Positions 13,920 to 22,231 of a DNA stretch of 28,741 nucleotides are shown one piece after another. This stretch comes from Streptomyces sp. NRRL S-337 (GTDB lineage Bacteria > Actinomycetota > Actinomycetes > Streptomycetales > Streptomycetaceae): contig NZ_JOIX01000085.1 in the NCBI RefSeq assembly GCF_000720175.1, forward strand, positions 1 to 28,741, read 5' to 3'. The position numbers and the translations under genes were made by a program. Each line of letters opens with the position of its first letter. The first letter of the stretch is position 1. The notes beneath the pieces were generated by a model. It worked only from the letters and a program-made list of their open reading frames with translations, did not search any database and was not told where the DNA came from.

Positions 13920-15098
13920 TCAGACCGCCAGCCGCTCCTCGATCAGGTCGGCGGCCCGGCGTGCGCCGCCCTCCGCACGGGACTCCGCCCGCAGCGCGGC
14001 CGAGCGGGCCGCCACCCGCGGATCGGTGGTCAGCTCCCGCAGGGCCGTACGCAGCGCCTCCGGGGTGGCGTCCGCGGTGTCGATCCGGCGGGCCACACCC
14101 AGTTCGACCAGCCGGTCGGCGTTGAGGAACTGCTCGGCGCCCTGCGGCACCGCGATCATCGGCACACCGGCGTACAGCCCCTCGCTGCTGCCGCCCATCC
14201 CGGCGTGCGTCACGAACGCGTCCGCCTGCTCCAGGATCGCCAACTGCGGTACCCAGGACCGCACTTCGACGTTCGCCGGCACATCCGGGCCCAGCTCGGC
14301 CGGATCGACGTACTTGCCGATCTGCAGCACCACGTGCCACCCCGGCAGATCCCCGAAGGCCGCCACACAGCGGCGGTAGAACTCCGGCTGCCGGGTGAAC
14401 GCCGAGCCCAGCGACACCAGCAGCACCTTCTCCGCACCGGCCGGCCGGACCCAGCCGCCCTGCTCCGCACGGGAGCCCAGGCACGGCCCGACGAAGGTCA
14501 CCGCGGCGTCGTCCACCCGGTCCGCGTGCGGTTGCATCGCTCGCGGGATCGTCGCCAGCGCCCGGCGCGGCCGGCCGGAGAACTCGGCGAAGTCCGTGGT
14601 GACCGCCCCGCACCGCGCCAGCCAGGCGGTGAACCGGGCCTGGTACGCCTCGGCCCCCGGCAGCCCGTCGAACGCCGCCCCGATCTCCTCCTGGGCACCC
14701 TCCCAGCCCACGAAGGTCGGTGACAGCTGGACGACGTCGCGGCCCTGCGCCTCGGCCAGCGCACGGCCGGCGTACGCCCCGACGTCGTAGAGGTACAGGT
14801 CGGCGGGGTCGTCGTCGTAAACGGCGCGCAACTGCGGCAGTACGGCGATCGCGTCGTCGAGGAAGAGCGAGGCCGCGGCGACCGGGTCCGTCGGCCAGGC
14901 GTTGTCGGCGACCGGCAGGGTGGAGGTGTAGCGGACGAGCGTGGCGCCGGTGGGGGCGATCAGCTCGGCGGGGTGGTCGGTGTTGGCGTACGTGACGCGA
15001 TGACCACGGGACACCAGCTCACGGATGATCTCCAGGCTGGGCAGGACATGACTGACCATGGGCGTGCCGACCATGGCGATATGGGCAGTGCGGGGCAT
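13920..15098 (-). CDS. MGT/OleD-like UDP-glycosyltransferase (macrolide glycosyltransferase family)
   Basis: A 392-residue GT1 enzyme closely resembling Streptomyces Mgt, OleI and OleD, which inactivate macrolides by adding glucose from UDP-glucose. Shared segments include PSLEIIRELVSRGHRVTYA (20-38), MQPHADRVD (188-196), KVLLVSLGSAFTRQPEFY, SWVPQLAILEQAD and the UDP-sugar site HAGMGGSSEG...PQGAEQ (298-323). D105 (LYLYD) matches the Asp of the catalytic dyad. The catalytic base is the first His of AHGHVNP in OleD, and that position is Val15 here (MVSHVLP), while the second His is kept as H17. It may use another base or acceptor. The start has GGAAG seven bases upstream. It diverges from the FAD monooxygenase across a region holding a promoter and operator-like palindrome. 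Confidence 0.9.
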   Translation of the reverse strand: MPRTAHIAMVGTPMVSHVLPSLEIIRELVSRGHRVTYANTDHPAELIAPTGATLVRYTSTLPVADNAWPTDPVAAASLFLDDAIAVLPQLRAVYDDDPADLYLYDVGAYAGRALAEAQGRDVVQLSPTFVGWEGAQEEIGAAFDGLPGAEAYQARFTAWLARCGAVTTDFAEFSGRPRRALATIPRAMQPHADRVDDAAVTFVGPCLGSRAEQGGWVRPAGAEKVLLVSLGSAFTRQPEFYRRCVAAFGDLPGWHVVLQIGKYVDPAELGPDVPANVEVRSWVPQLAILEQADAFVTHAGMGGSSEGLYAGVPMIAVPQGAEQFLNADRLVELGVARRIDTADATPEALRTALRELTTDPRVAARSAALRAESRAEGGARRAADLIEERLAV

Positions 15099-15268
15099 AC
15101 CGGGACTTCCTTCTTCGCAGAGCTACGGCGAGAGGGCCGCAAGAGGGCAGGGAGAAGCCGTGGGGCGGGTGGACCGCCCGACGACGTGTCAGCCGTAGAT
15201 CTGAAGGAAGCGCATGCCGGGAGCGTAACGACCCCCGTCGCGCCGGTCGAAGCATTTTCCCGAGCGAC

Positions 15269-15313
15269 GGAAGCCGGACCGGAAGCCGGACAGGAAGCCG
15301 ACCCGAAGCCCGA
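15269..15313 (+). repeat. 12-bp tandem repeat GGAAGCCGGACC, about 3.5 copies
   Basis: Units at 15269, 15281 and 15293 are GGAAGCCGGAC plus one base, the third slightly diverged; a partial GAAGCCCGAT follows. They lie in the 324-bp divergent region between the glycosyltransferase and the FAD monooxygenase, just upstream of the promoter. The remainder of that gap, 15099-15268, holds no visible gene. Confidence 0.75.
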
Positions 15314-15328
15314 TCTATACATCCGTCA

Positions 15329-15357
15329 TAGACAAGCGTTTAAGACGCTCGTATAGT
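15329..15357 (+). promoter_or_regulatory. Vegetative-type promoter with palindromic operator in its spacer
   Basis: TAGACA (15329-15334) and TATAGT (15352-15357) each match the -35/-10 consensus at five of six bases, with an exact 17-bp spacer. The spacer carries the inverted repeat AGCGT-TTAAG-ACGCT (15335-15349), placed so that a bound dimer would block polymerase. It should drive the FAD monooxygenase about 65 bp downstream. A minus-strand TATAGA at 15314-15319 suggests an overlapping divergent promoter for the glycosyltransferase. Confidence 0.72.
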
Positions 15358-15422
15358 CGAGGCATCGGGTCCTCACCGGCCCAACCACCCGCCAGCGCAC
15401 CGTTTCTGAAGGGAATCCCGTC

Positions 15423-16670
15423 ATGCCCAGGACCGTCCTGATCTCCGGCGCGAGCATCGCCGGCCCGGCGCTCGCCCTCTGGCTGCACCGCTACGGCTTC
15501 TCCGTGACCGTCGTCGAGCGCGCGCCCGCACTGCGGACCGGCGGCTACAAGGTCGACATCCGCGGCGCGTCGGTCGAGGTCGCCGACCGCATGGGGATCC
15601 TGGAGGACATCCAGCGCGCCAGTACGGACATGCAGAACGGCGCCTACGTGAAGGCCGACGGCACGCGCGTCGCCACCCTCCCCGCCGCGATCTTCGGCGC
15701 CCGGACCGGCCGGGACGACGAGATCATGCGCGGCGACCTGGCCCGCATCCTGTACGAACGCACCCGCGCGGACGTCGAGTACGTCTTCGGCGACTCGATC
15801 GCCTCCCTCACCCCGACCGCCGACGGCAACGGCGTCGAGGTGACCTTCGAGCGGGGCGCGCCCCGCCGCTTCGATCTCGTCGTCGGTGCCGACGGGCTGC
15901 ACTCGACCGTCCGCCGGCTGGCCTTCGGCCCGGAGGAGACGTTCCTGCGGCACCTCGGCGTGTACCTCTCGGCGTTCTCCATGCCGAACGAACTCCGCCT
16001 GGACCGCGAGGAGTTGTACTACGCCGAGCCCGGCCGCCTGGTCTGCGCGTACAGCTCGGCCAAGGACCCGGCGGCCAAGGGCCTTCTCGCCTTCCGCTCG
16101 CCCCGGCTGAGCTACGACCACCGGGACCGGGCACAGCAACTGGCCCTGCTGGAAAACGGGTTCGCCGGGGCCGGCTGGCGGACCTCGCGGATGCTGGAAG
16201 CGGCCCGCTCGGCCCCGGACCTCTACTTCGACGGGCTGCACCTGGTCGAGATGGACCGCTGGTCCCGCGGACGGGTGGTGCTCCTCGGCGACGCCGCGCA
16301 CTGCCCCTCACCGGCGTCGGGGCAGGGCACGGGGATGGCGCTGGTCGGCGCGTACGTCCTGGCCGGCGAGCTCGCGGCGGCGGGCGGCGCGCCGGAGGTG
16401 GCGTTCGCCCGTTACGAGGAGGAGATGCGCGGCTATGTCGCGGTCAACCATGAGCTCGCGCGCAAGTTCGCGCGGGAGATGACCATGGACAGCCGGTGGG
16501 GGATCCGGCTCCGGTACCTGATGCTGCGGATGCTGCCGCACATGCCCTGGAAGGACGCCGTGGTGAAGAAGATCGCGGAGGACGTCCAGCGGGGCGCCCG
16601 GGCGATCACGCTCAAGGACTACGGCGCTCCGAGGGCGGCAACGGCAGCGGCGACCCCGTACGCCGCCTGA
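15423..16670 (+). CDS. FAD-dependent aromatic-hydroxylase-type monooxygenase (TetX-like)
   Basis: A 415-residue class A flavoprotein monooxygenase (PHBH fold) that uses NAD(P)H and oxygen to hydroxylate or epoxidise an aromatic or polyketide-like compound. Motifs are the dinucleotide loop GASIAG (9-14) with the ribose-binding acid E32, R103 in the MRGDL segment, VGADG at 154-158, and the second FAD motif LLGDAAHCPSP (288-298) with GQGTGMAL. The length and single-domain build fit TetX, Rox and related drug-modifying enzymes. The start has GAAGGGA nine bases upstream. It is likely co-transcribed with the PNPOx-family gene 14 bp downstream and divergent from an Mgt-like glycosyltransferase, so a role in inactivating or tailoring a small molecule is plausible. 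Confidence 0.88.
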   Translation: MPRTVLISGASIAGPALALWLHRYGFSVTVVERAPALRTGGYKVDIRGASVEVADRMGILEDIQRASTDMQNGAYVKADGTRVATLPAAIFGARTGRDDEIMRGDLARILYERTRADVEYVFGDSIASLTPTADGNGVEVTFERGAPRRFDLVVGADGLHSTVRRLAFGPEETFLRHLGVYLSAFSMPNELRLDREELYYAEPGRLVCAYSSAKDPAAKGLLAFRSPRLSYDHRDRAQQLALLENGFAGAGWRTSRMLEAARSAPDLYFDGLHLVEMDRWSRGRVVLLGDAAHCPSPASGQGTGMALVGAYVLAGELAAAGGAPEVAFARYEEEMRGYVAVNHELARKFAREMTMDSRWGIRLRYLMLRMLPHMPWKDAVVKKIAEDVQRGARAITLKDYGAPRAATAAATPYAA

Positions 16671-16684
16671 GTACGCTGCCCGGC

Positions 16685-17443
16685 ATGAGCGATCACTCGG
16701 CCGGTTCCCCGCACCATGACACCGCCGCCCCCGGCGCCGACGGGGGCGGGGACGCCGCCCACACTGTGGACGCCGCGGGCCGGGCGTTCCGGCAGTTGCT
16801 GCGCGGACTGCGGGTCTGGGACGTCGAGCTGCCGTCGTTCGATCCGGAGGCGGCGCCGGCCGAACCGCTGCCGCTGTTCCGGCAGTGGCTGCGGGAGGCC
16901 GCCGAGGCCGGCCAGCCGGAGCCGCACACCATGGCGCTGGCCACGGCGGACGCGGCCGGCAACCCCTCCGTACGGACCGTGATGCTGCACGACGCCGACG
17001 AGCGGGGCTGGCACTTCGGCTCGCACCGCGGCAGCCGCAAGGGCCGCGAACTGGCCGCGCGGCCCCGGGCGGCCCTCGATTTCTACTGGCCGGCGGTGGG
17101 CCGCCAGGTACGGGTCGGCGGGGCGGTGACCGAGGCGGGACCGAAGGAGAGCGCGGCCGATCTGCACCGCCGTTCGACGGGGGCGCTGGCCGCGGCGCTG
17201 GTCGGCCGGCAGAGCGAGGTACTGGGTTCGGTCGAGGAGCTGGCACGCGCCTCCGAGGCCGCGTGGGAGCGCGCCCGGCGCGAGCCGGAGGCTCCGGTGC
17301 CCAGCTGGACGCTGTACGTCCTGGAGCCCGACGAGGTCGAGTTCTTCCAGGGAGACGCCCGGCGCCGTCACGTACGCCTCAACTACCGGCGCAGCGGGCG
17401 AGCGGGCACCGGAGGCTGGGAGCGGGAGCTGCTCTGGCCGTAG
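16685..17443 (+). CDS. Pyridoxamine 5'-phosphate oxidase family protein
   Basis: A 252-residue FMN split-barrel protein. An unusual low-complexity N-terminus (about 1-35, Gly/Ala/His-rich) precedes the PNPOx domain: PEPHTMALATADAAGNPSVRTVML, GSHRGSRKGRELAARP (the FMN phosphate region), ALDFYWPAVGRQVRVGGAV, and a C-terminal dimerisation segment ending RHVRLNYRR...W. These match PdxH-like enzymes, which oxidise pyridoxamine or pyridoxine phosphate with oxygen, and also the PhzG-type relatives that act in secondary metabolism. Typical PdxH has RLHDR near the C-terminus, and here it reads RRHVRLNYRR. No clear ribosome site precedes the ATG, which lies 14 bp after the monooxygenase stop codon. Confidence 0.83.
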   Translation: MSDHSAGSPHHDTAAPGADGGGDAAHTVDAAGRAFRQLLRGLRVWDVELPSFDPEAAPAEPLPLFRQWLREAAEAGQPEPHTMALATADAAGNPSVRTVMLHDADERGWHFGSHRGSRKGRELAARPRAALDFYWPAVGRQVRVGGAVTEAGPKESAADLHRRSTGALAAALVGRQSEVLGSVEELARASEAAWERARREPEAPVPSWTLYVLEPDEVEFFQGDARRRHVRLNYRRSGRAGTGGWERELLWP

Positions 17444-17512
17444 TCGGTCCGGCCCATGGCGTGGCGCAACGTGACGTGGCCCGGCGGCGCGGCGGGACGT
17501 GACGCGGGCCGG

Positions 17513-18001
17513 CTAGAACTGCTGGTACATGATGTGCAGCCCCACGTACCCCTTGGTGGGGTGGTGGAAGCCCTCCGGCAGCGTCGTCATGATCGTGAAG
17601 CCCAAGGACTGCCAGAGGGCGACGGCACGGGTGTTGGTCTCCACCACGGCGTTGAACTGCATGGCGCGGTAGCCCTCGGCGCGGGCCCAGGCCAGGACGT
17701 GTTCGCCCAGGGCCCGCCCGACGCCGCGGCCGGCGCACCGCGGGTCGACCATGAAGCTGGCACTGGCGATGTGCGAGGCGCCACCCATGTGGTTGGGGTT
17801 CATCTTCGCGCTGCCGAGCACCGTCCCGGCGTCGTCCACGGCGACGACCGTACGGCCGGGCGGCGCCGGCAGCCACATCTCGCGCCCGGTCTCCTCGTCG
17901 AGGTCGCGCGGATAGGTGTACGTCTCACCGGCGGCGACGATGGTGTGGAAGAACGGCCAGATGGCGGGCCAGTCGGCCGTGGTCGCCTCGCGGATCAGCA
18001 T
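17513..18001 (-). CDS. GNAT-family N-acetyltransferase
   Basis: A 162-residue acetyl-CoA-dependent acyltransferase. The N-terminus MLIREATTADWPAI is typical. Motif A, CAGRGVGRALGEHVLAWA (89-106), forms the pyrophosphate loop for acetyl-CoA, and NTRAVALWQSLGF (123-135) is motif B. LPEGFHHPTKGYVGLHIMY near the end is shared with phosphinothricin-type and general GNAT proteins of actinobacteria. The substrate is unknown. The gene follows the DUF35 gene at 18027 by 25 bp on the same strand and is probably co-transcribed with it. It converges on the PNPOx-family gene. Confidence 0.88.
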   Translation of the reverse strand: MLIREATTADWPAIWPFFHTIVAAGETYTYPRDLDEETGREMWLPAPPGRTVVAVDDAGTVLGSAKMNPNHMGGASHIASASFMVDPRCAGRGVGRALGEHVLAWARAEGYRAMQFNAVVETNTRAVALWQSLGFTIMTTLPEGFHHPTKGYVGLHIMYQQF

Positions 18002-18026
18002 CCGTTCAGCATGGCAACCGGCCGTC

Positions 18027-18515
18027 TCACCCCGCCACCGAATTCCCCGCGGGCCGGAACACGGGCACGACGAACCCCGAGGCGTCCGCGTCCCCGTCGG
18101 CCGGCTGGGGCGTCGATCCGGTGGCCCCCCGGCGGAAGTCCACGACCAGCGGCATGCCGATCCGCAGGTCCGCGTCCGGGCAACCGACGATCTCGGTCAT
18201 CATCCGGGGCCCCTCGGTGAGATCGACCACCGCCGCCACGTACGGCACCCGGTCCCCGAACGGCGGGAGGTCGTTGCGGTGCACGACGGACCAGGTGTAG
18301 AGCGTGCCACGGCCGGCGGCCGGCTCCCAGCCGACGTCCTCGCTCCAGCAGTACGGGCAGAACTCGCGCGGGTAGTGATGCGCCCGCCCGCACCCCTCGG
18401 CCCGGCAACGCCGCAGCAGCAACCGCCCCTCGGCCGCCGCCTCCCAGTACGGCCGGGTGAAGGCATCCACCTCCGGCAGATCCGCCCGCGCGGCACTCCT
18501 TGCTGCGCCGCGCAC
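18027..18515 (-). CDS. DUF35 zinc-ribbon/OB-fold protein (second copy)
   Basis: A DUF35 protein of about 160 residues. The family match begins at LPEVDAFTRPYWEAAAEG; the zinc ribbon is CRAEGC followed by CPYC, then the OB-fold with RGTLYTWSVVHR and PYVAAVVDL. It should bind a thiolase-fold partner; the unpaired protein at 12583 is the obvious candidate. The start is uncertain. GTG at 18515 has GGAGGG about nine bases upstream and puts the domain near the N-terminus. GTG at 18587 or 18659 would add a low-complexity Gly/Ala/Arg leader, and 18659 is the closest to the operator at 18678. It is divergent from the ADP-forming CoA ligase and under its own operator. Confidence 0.82.
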   Translation of the reverse strand: MRGAARSAARADLPEVDAFTRPYWEAAAEGRLLLRRCRAEGCGRAHHYPREFCPYCWSEDVGWEPAAGRGTLYTWSVVHRNDLPPFGDRVPYVAAVVDLTEGPRMMTEIVGCPDADLRIGMPLVVDFRRGATGSTPQPADGDADASGFVVPVFRPAGNSVAG

Positions 18516-18677
18516 CCCCTCCTTCCCTCCCTCCGCCGCCTCCCTGCCCGCCGCCGCCCCTCGCCCCGCCGCTCTTCCGTCATTCACCGGACCACCACCC
18601 CCATCAGCTCCACCAGCTCCACCAGCTCCGTACGGCGGGCCTTCTCCCGACCCGCGCACCGCCCCGTTTGCACTTTT

Positions 18678-18692
18678 CTGACGGTACGTCAG
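18678..18692. promoter_or_regulatory. Palindromic operator CTGACG-GTA-CGTCAG (site 4)
   Basis: The best copy in the window: 6-bp perfect arms around GTA. It lies just upstream of the DUF35/GNAT transcription unit on the minus strand and contains TACCGT in that orientation, as site 3 does in its own. Confidence 0.75.
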
Positions 18693-18829
18693 TTCAACTC
18701 AGCGCGACGGGCGACGCAAGAGGGCACGGTCCATCACGGAACCCCGACCCCACCTCACTCCACCTCGCCCCGCCTCACCCCTGCCACGGATGGAACGCCC
18801 CTCACCCACTTCTCACATCCGCCCCATTC

Positions 18830-18844
18830 CTGACACGACGTCAG
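18830..18844. promoter_or_regulatory. Palindromic operator CTGAC-N5-GTCAG (site 5)
   Basis: CTGAC-ACGAC-GTCAG with perfect 5-bp arms, centred 24 bp from site 6. The pair lies upstream of the ADP-forming acyl-CoA synthetase start, so cooperative binding of two dimers on nearly the same face of the DNA is possible. Confidence 0.72.
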
Positions 18845-18853
18845 TTCAGTAAT

Positions 18854-18868
18854 CTGACTAAGCGTCAG
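18854..18868. promoter_or_regulatory. Palindromic operator CTGAC-N5-GTCAG (site 6)
   Basis: CTGAC-TAAGC-GTCAG with perfect 5-bp arms flanked by AAT and TTA. It is 45 bp upstream of the ADP-forming acyl-CoA synthetase start codon. Confidence 0.72.
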
Positions 18869-18913
18869 TTAACGCAGCCAATGAGAGCCGTCACACAGGA
18901 GCGGGCGACTGCG

Positions 18914-21199
18914 ATGCTTGGATCGACTCACGGCACCCTCACCACTCACTCCCGGCCGGCCCGCGTCGTGGCCTGTGGGGAGCAACCACCACACACCGTT
19001 CACGGCACGAGCGAACCGCACCCCGGCAGCGGCGGACCGAGCGGCCGGGGCGGCCGGGGCGGCCGGGGCTCCGGCGAGGCGGTCGAGCGGGACGTCAGCG
19101 GCCGACCGCTGTACGCCCCGGTGCCCGACCTCGACCGGTTCTTCCGGCCGGAGTCGGTGGCCGTGATCGGCGCCTCGGACAGCGAGGGCCGCCCCAACAC
19201 CGGCATCACCCGCCAGCTCATCGCCTGGGCCGAGCGCGTCGGCGCCCGGCTGCACCCCGTGAATCCCGGACGCACCCGGGTCTTCGGGCTGCCCTGTCAC
19301 GCCACCGTCGCCGACCTCCCCGAGACCGTCGATCTCGCCGTACTGCTCGTCAGCGACCCCCTTCCGCTCATCGAGGAACTCGCCACGGCAAAGGTGAAGT
19401 TCGCGGTGGCGTTCGCCTCGGGATTCGCCGAGACCGGGGAGGAGGGCGCGGCCGCCCAGGCCCGGCTGGCCGAGGCCGTGGCACGCTCCGGGCTGCGGCT
19501 GCTCGGCCCCAACACCAACCTCAACGCCTTCGAGAAGTTCCGTGACGATCTCGACGGCCCGGCCATCGCCCTGATCACGCAGTCAGGCCACCAGGGCCGT
19601 CCCGTCTTCGCCCTCCAGGAACTGGGCATCCGCCTTTCCCACTGGGCCCCCACCGGCAACGAGGCCGATCTTGAGACCGCCGACTTCCTCTCCTACTTCG
19701 CCACCCGCCCCGAGGTCGGGGCCATCGCGGCATATGTGGAAGGGCTCAAGGACGGCCGCAGCTTTCTGCTCGCGGCCGATCGCGCGGCCCGCCACCAGGT
19801 CCCCGTCGTCGCCGTCAAGGTGGGACGCACCGAGACCGGCGCCCGCACGGCCGCCTCGCACACCGGCAAGCTCACCGGCGCGGACGAGGTCGTGGACGCC
19901 GCGATGCGCCAGTTCGGGGTGATCCGGGTGGACGGGCTCGACGAACTGCAGGACACCGCGGCGCTGTTGGCCCGCGCCAGGAAGCCCACCGCCGAGGGCG
20001 TCGCGGTCTATTCGATCTCCGGGGGCACCGGCGCCCACTTCGCCGATCTGGCGACCGCCGCCGGGCTGCGGCTGCCCACCCTGGACACCGCCAAGCAGGC
20101 CGAACTGCACCGGTGGATACCGGACTACCTCTCCGTCGCCAACCCGATCGACAACGGCGGGCACCCCGTCGGCGACTGGCGCGGCCGCAAGATCATCGAC
20201 GCGATCCTCGCCGACCCCGCCGTCGGCGTGCTGATCTGCCCGATCACCGGCCCCTTCCCGCCGATGAGCGACAAACTCGCCCAGGACCTGGTGGACGCGG
20301 CGGAGCAGACCGACAAGCTGGTGTGCGTGGTGTGGGGCTCGCCGGTCGGTACGGAGGACGCCTACCGCAGCACGCTGCTCGGATCCTCGCGCGTGGCGAC
20401 CTTCCGCACCTTCGGCAACTGCATCACCGCCGTACGCGCCTATCTCGACCACCACCGCTTCACGGCCGACTACCGCTCGCCCTTCGACGACGCCCCGCGG
20501 GTGCCGTCCCCGTCCGCCCGCAAGGCGCAGGCACTGCTGCGCCCGGGCCAGCAGCTCAGCGAGCACGCGGCGAAGCAACTGCTGCGCGCCTACGGCATCC
20601 GGGTACCCCGCGAACAGCTGGTGACCAGCGCGGCGGCGGCCGTACGGGCGGCGAGCCTGGTCGGCTATCCCGTGGTCATGAAGGCGTCCGGGGCCCAGCT
20701 CGCGCACAAGACCGAGCTCGGACTGGTCAAGGTCGGGCTGACCTCGGCCAGCCAGGTCAGGGACGCCTACCGCGAGCTCACCGACATCGCCCGCTACGAG
20801 GACGTCCCGCTGGACGGCGTGCTCGTCTGCCAGATGATCGAGCGGGGTGTCGAGATGGTCGTCGGGGTCACCCCCGACCGTCTCTTCGGGCCGACCGTGA
20901 CCGTGGGGCTGGGCGGGGTGCTCGTCGAGGTCCTGCGGGACGTCGCGGTGGGCGTACCGCCCTTCGGCGAGGACCAGGCGCGCGCGATGCTCGCCGAACT
21001 CCGCGGCCGCGCCCTCCTGGAGGGCGTACGCGGCGGGCCGCCCGCGGACGTCGACGCGCTGGTCGAGGTCGTCCTCCGGGTCCAGCGGATGGCCCTGGAA
21101 CTGGACGGCGCACTCGCCGAACTGGACATCAACCCGCTGGTGGTCCTGGAGCGCGGGCAGGGCGCGGTGGCCCTCGACGCGCTCGCCGTCTGCCACTGA
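18914..21199 (+). CDS. ADP-forming acyl-CoA synthetase (acetate--CoA ligase family, fused subunits)
   Basis: A protein of about 761 residues joining both halves of NDP-forming acyl-CoA synthetases. In order: a CoA-binding Rossmann domain beginning LDRFFRPESVAVIGAS (about 73), two succinyl-CoA-ligase-like domains with the phosphohistidine motif ASHTGKLTG, and a C-terminal ATP-grasp domain with GYPVVMKASG, AHKTELGLVKVG and ELDINPLVV. It would activate or deactivate an acid via acyl-phosphate and phospho-His. The first 70 residues are low complexity, including a Gly/Arg run from a 9-bp repeat. ATG at 18914 is preceded by AGGAG at 12 bases; ATG at 18881 is the alternative. Two operators lie upstream. 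A crotonase gene follows 100 bp downstream on the same strand. Confidence 0.88.
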   Translation: MLGSTHGTLTTHSRPARVVACGEQPPHTVHGTSEPHPGSGGPSGRGGRGGRGSGEAVERDVSGRPLYAPVPDLDRFFRPESVAVIGASDSEGRPNTGITRQLIAWAERVGARLHPVNPGRTRVFGLPCHATVADLPETVDLAVLLVSDPLPLIEELATAKVKFAVAFASGFAETGEEGAAAQARLAEAVARSGLRLLGPNTNLNAFEKFRDDLDGPAIALITQSGHQGRPVFALQELGIRLSHWAPTGNEADLETADFLSYFATRPEVGAIAAYVEGLKDGRSFLLAADRAARHQVPVVAVKVGRTETGARTAASHTGKLTGADEVVDAAMRQFGVIRVDGLDELQDTAALLARARKPTAEGVAVYSISGGTGAHFADLATAAGLRLPTLDTAKQAELHRWIPDYLSVANPIDNGGHPVGDWRGRKIIDAILADPAVGVLICPITGPFPPMSDKLAQDLVDAAEQTDKLVCVVWGSPVGTEDAYRSTLLGSSRVATFRTFGNCITAVRAYLDHHRFTADYRSPFDDAPRVPSPSARKAQALLRPGQQLSEHAAKQLLRAYGIRVPREQLVTSAAAAVRAASLVGYPVVMKASGAQLAHKTELGLVKVGLTSASQVRDAYRELTDIARYEDVPLDGVLVCQMIERGVEMVVGVTPDRLFGPTVTVGLGGVLVEVLRDVAVGVPPFGEDQARAMLAELRGRALLEGVRGGPPADVDALVEVVLRVQRMALELDGALAELDINPLVVLERGQGAVALDALAVCH

Positions 21200-21299
21200 C
21201 CCCGACCGCCCCCTCCGCGGCCGGCCCCATCGCCACAACCGCCGCCGTGATCCCAGGCACAGCCACACCCGCGACCGCACCCCCTGGAGCCGTTCCCCC

Positions 21300-22193
21300 A
21301 TGACAACCTCCGAGCCTTCCCCGTTCTCCCCGCCGTCCTCGCCCGGCCGTTCCGCCGATTCCGCCGCCTCCGACCAACCCGTCGAGGCGCTTGATTCATT
21401 GGTACTGCACGCCACTGACAACGGCGTCTCGTGGATCACCCTCAACCGCCCGGACGCGCTGAACGCCGTCACCTGGGACCAGCGCGAACGCCTCATCGGC
21501 CTGCTCGCGGACGCGTCGGCCGACCCGGACGTACGGGCCGTGGTCATCACCGCGACCGGCAAGGGCTTCTGCGCCGGCGCCGACCTGCGCGGCGGCACGG
21601 GCTCCGGTGAACGCGCCGGAGAGGAACGGACTTCCGGCGATGTGGCGCGGATGATCCGGCGCGGTGCCCAGCGGTTCATCGCCGCGGTCCTGGACTGCGA
21701 GAAGCCGGTCATCGCCGCGGTCAACGGCACCGCGGCCGGGCTCGGCGCCCATCTCGCGTTCGCCTGCGATCTCGTACTGGCCGCCGAATCGGCCCGCTTC
21801 ATCGAGGTGTTCGCCCGCCGCGGCCTCGTACCGGACGGTGGCGGCGCCTACCTCCTGCCCCGGCTGATCGGCCCGCAGCGGGCGAAGGAGCTGATGTTCT
21901 TCGGCGACGCGGTGCCGGCCCCGGAGGCCGAGCGGCTCGGGCTGGTCAACCGGGTCGTCCCCGACGGCGAACTGGCGAAGACCGCCCGGAAGTGGGCCGA
22001 GCGGCTGGCGGCCGGCCCGACCCGCGCCCTGGCGCTGACCAAGCAGATGGTGAACGCGTCGTTCGAGACCGACCGGGCCGCCGCCTTCGCCGCCGAGGCC
22101 ACCGCCCAGGAGATCACCATGTCGACGGTGGACGCCCGGGAAGGCGTCGCCGCCTTCGTGGAGCGCCGCAGCCCGACGTACCGGGGCCGCTGA
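21300..22193 (+). CDS. Crotonase-family enoyl-CoA hydratase/isomerase (PaaG-like)
   Basis: A 297-residue crotonase with a Ser/Pro-rich extension of about 30 residues before the domain. The oxyanion-hole segments GKGFCAGADLRGG and AVNGTAAGLGAHLAFACDLVLAAESARF are intact. The hydratase glutamates are absent: GLGAHL replaces GGGxEL and VFARRG replaces xPExxxG. The segment GLVPDGGGAYLLPRL, with its aspartate, is typical of PaaG-type and delta3-delta2-enoyl-CoA isomerases, so isomerase activity is more likely than hydration. GGAG precedes the ATG by ten bases. It probably shares the transcript of the ADP-forming ligase. A short palindrome (CCCGCCGGCGGG, 22200-22211) in the gap to the convergent gene may help termination. 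Confidence 0.88.
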   Translation: MTTSEPSPFSPPSSPGRSADSAASDQPVEALDSLVLHATDNGVSWITLNRPDALNAVTWDQRERLIGLLADASADPDVRAVVITATGKGFCAGADLRGGTGSGERAGEERTSGDVARMIRRGAQRFIAAVLDCEKPVIAAVNGTAAGLGAHLAFACDLVLAAESARFIEVFARRGLVPDGGGAYLLPRLIGPQRAKELMFFGDAVPAPEAERLGLVNRVVPDGELAKTARKWAERLAAGPTRALALTKQMVNASFETDRAAAFAAEATAQEITMSTVDAREGVAAFVERRSPTYRGR

Positions 22194-22231
22194 CCACACC
22201 CCGCCGGCGGGCCGCCCGTTACGTCGGTCCG

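Noticed and set aside
15423..18001. A complete antibiotic biosynthetic gene cluster around the glycosyltransferase, monooxygenase, PNPOx and GNAT genes
   Set aside because: No polyketide synthase, NRPS, terpene synthase or other scaffold enzyme is present. A detoxification or housekeeping role explains the genes as well.
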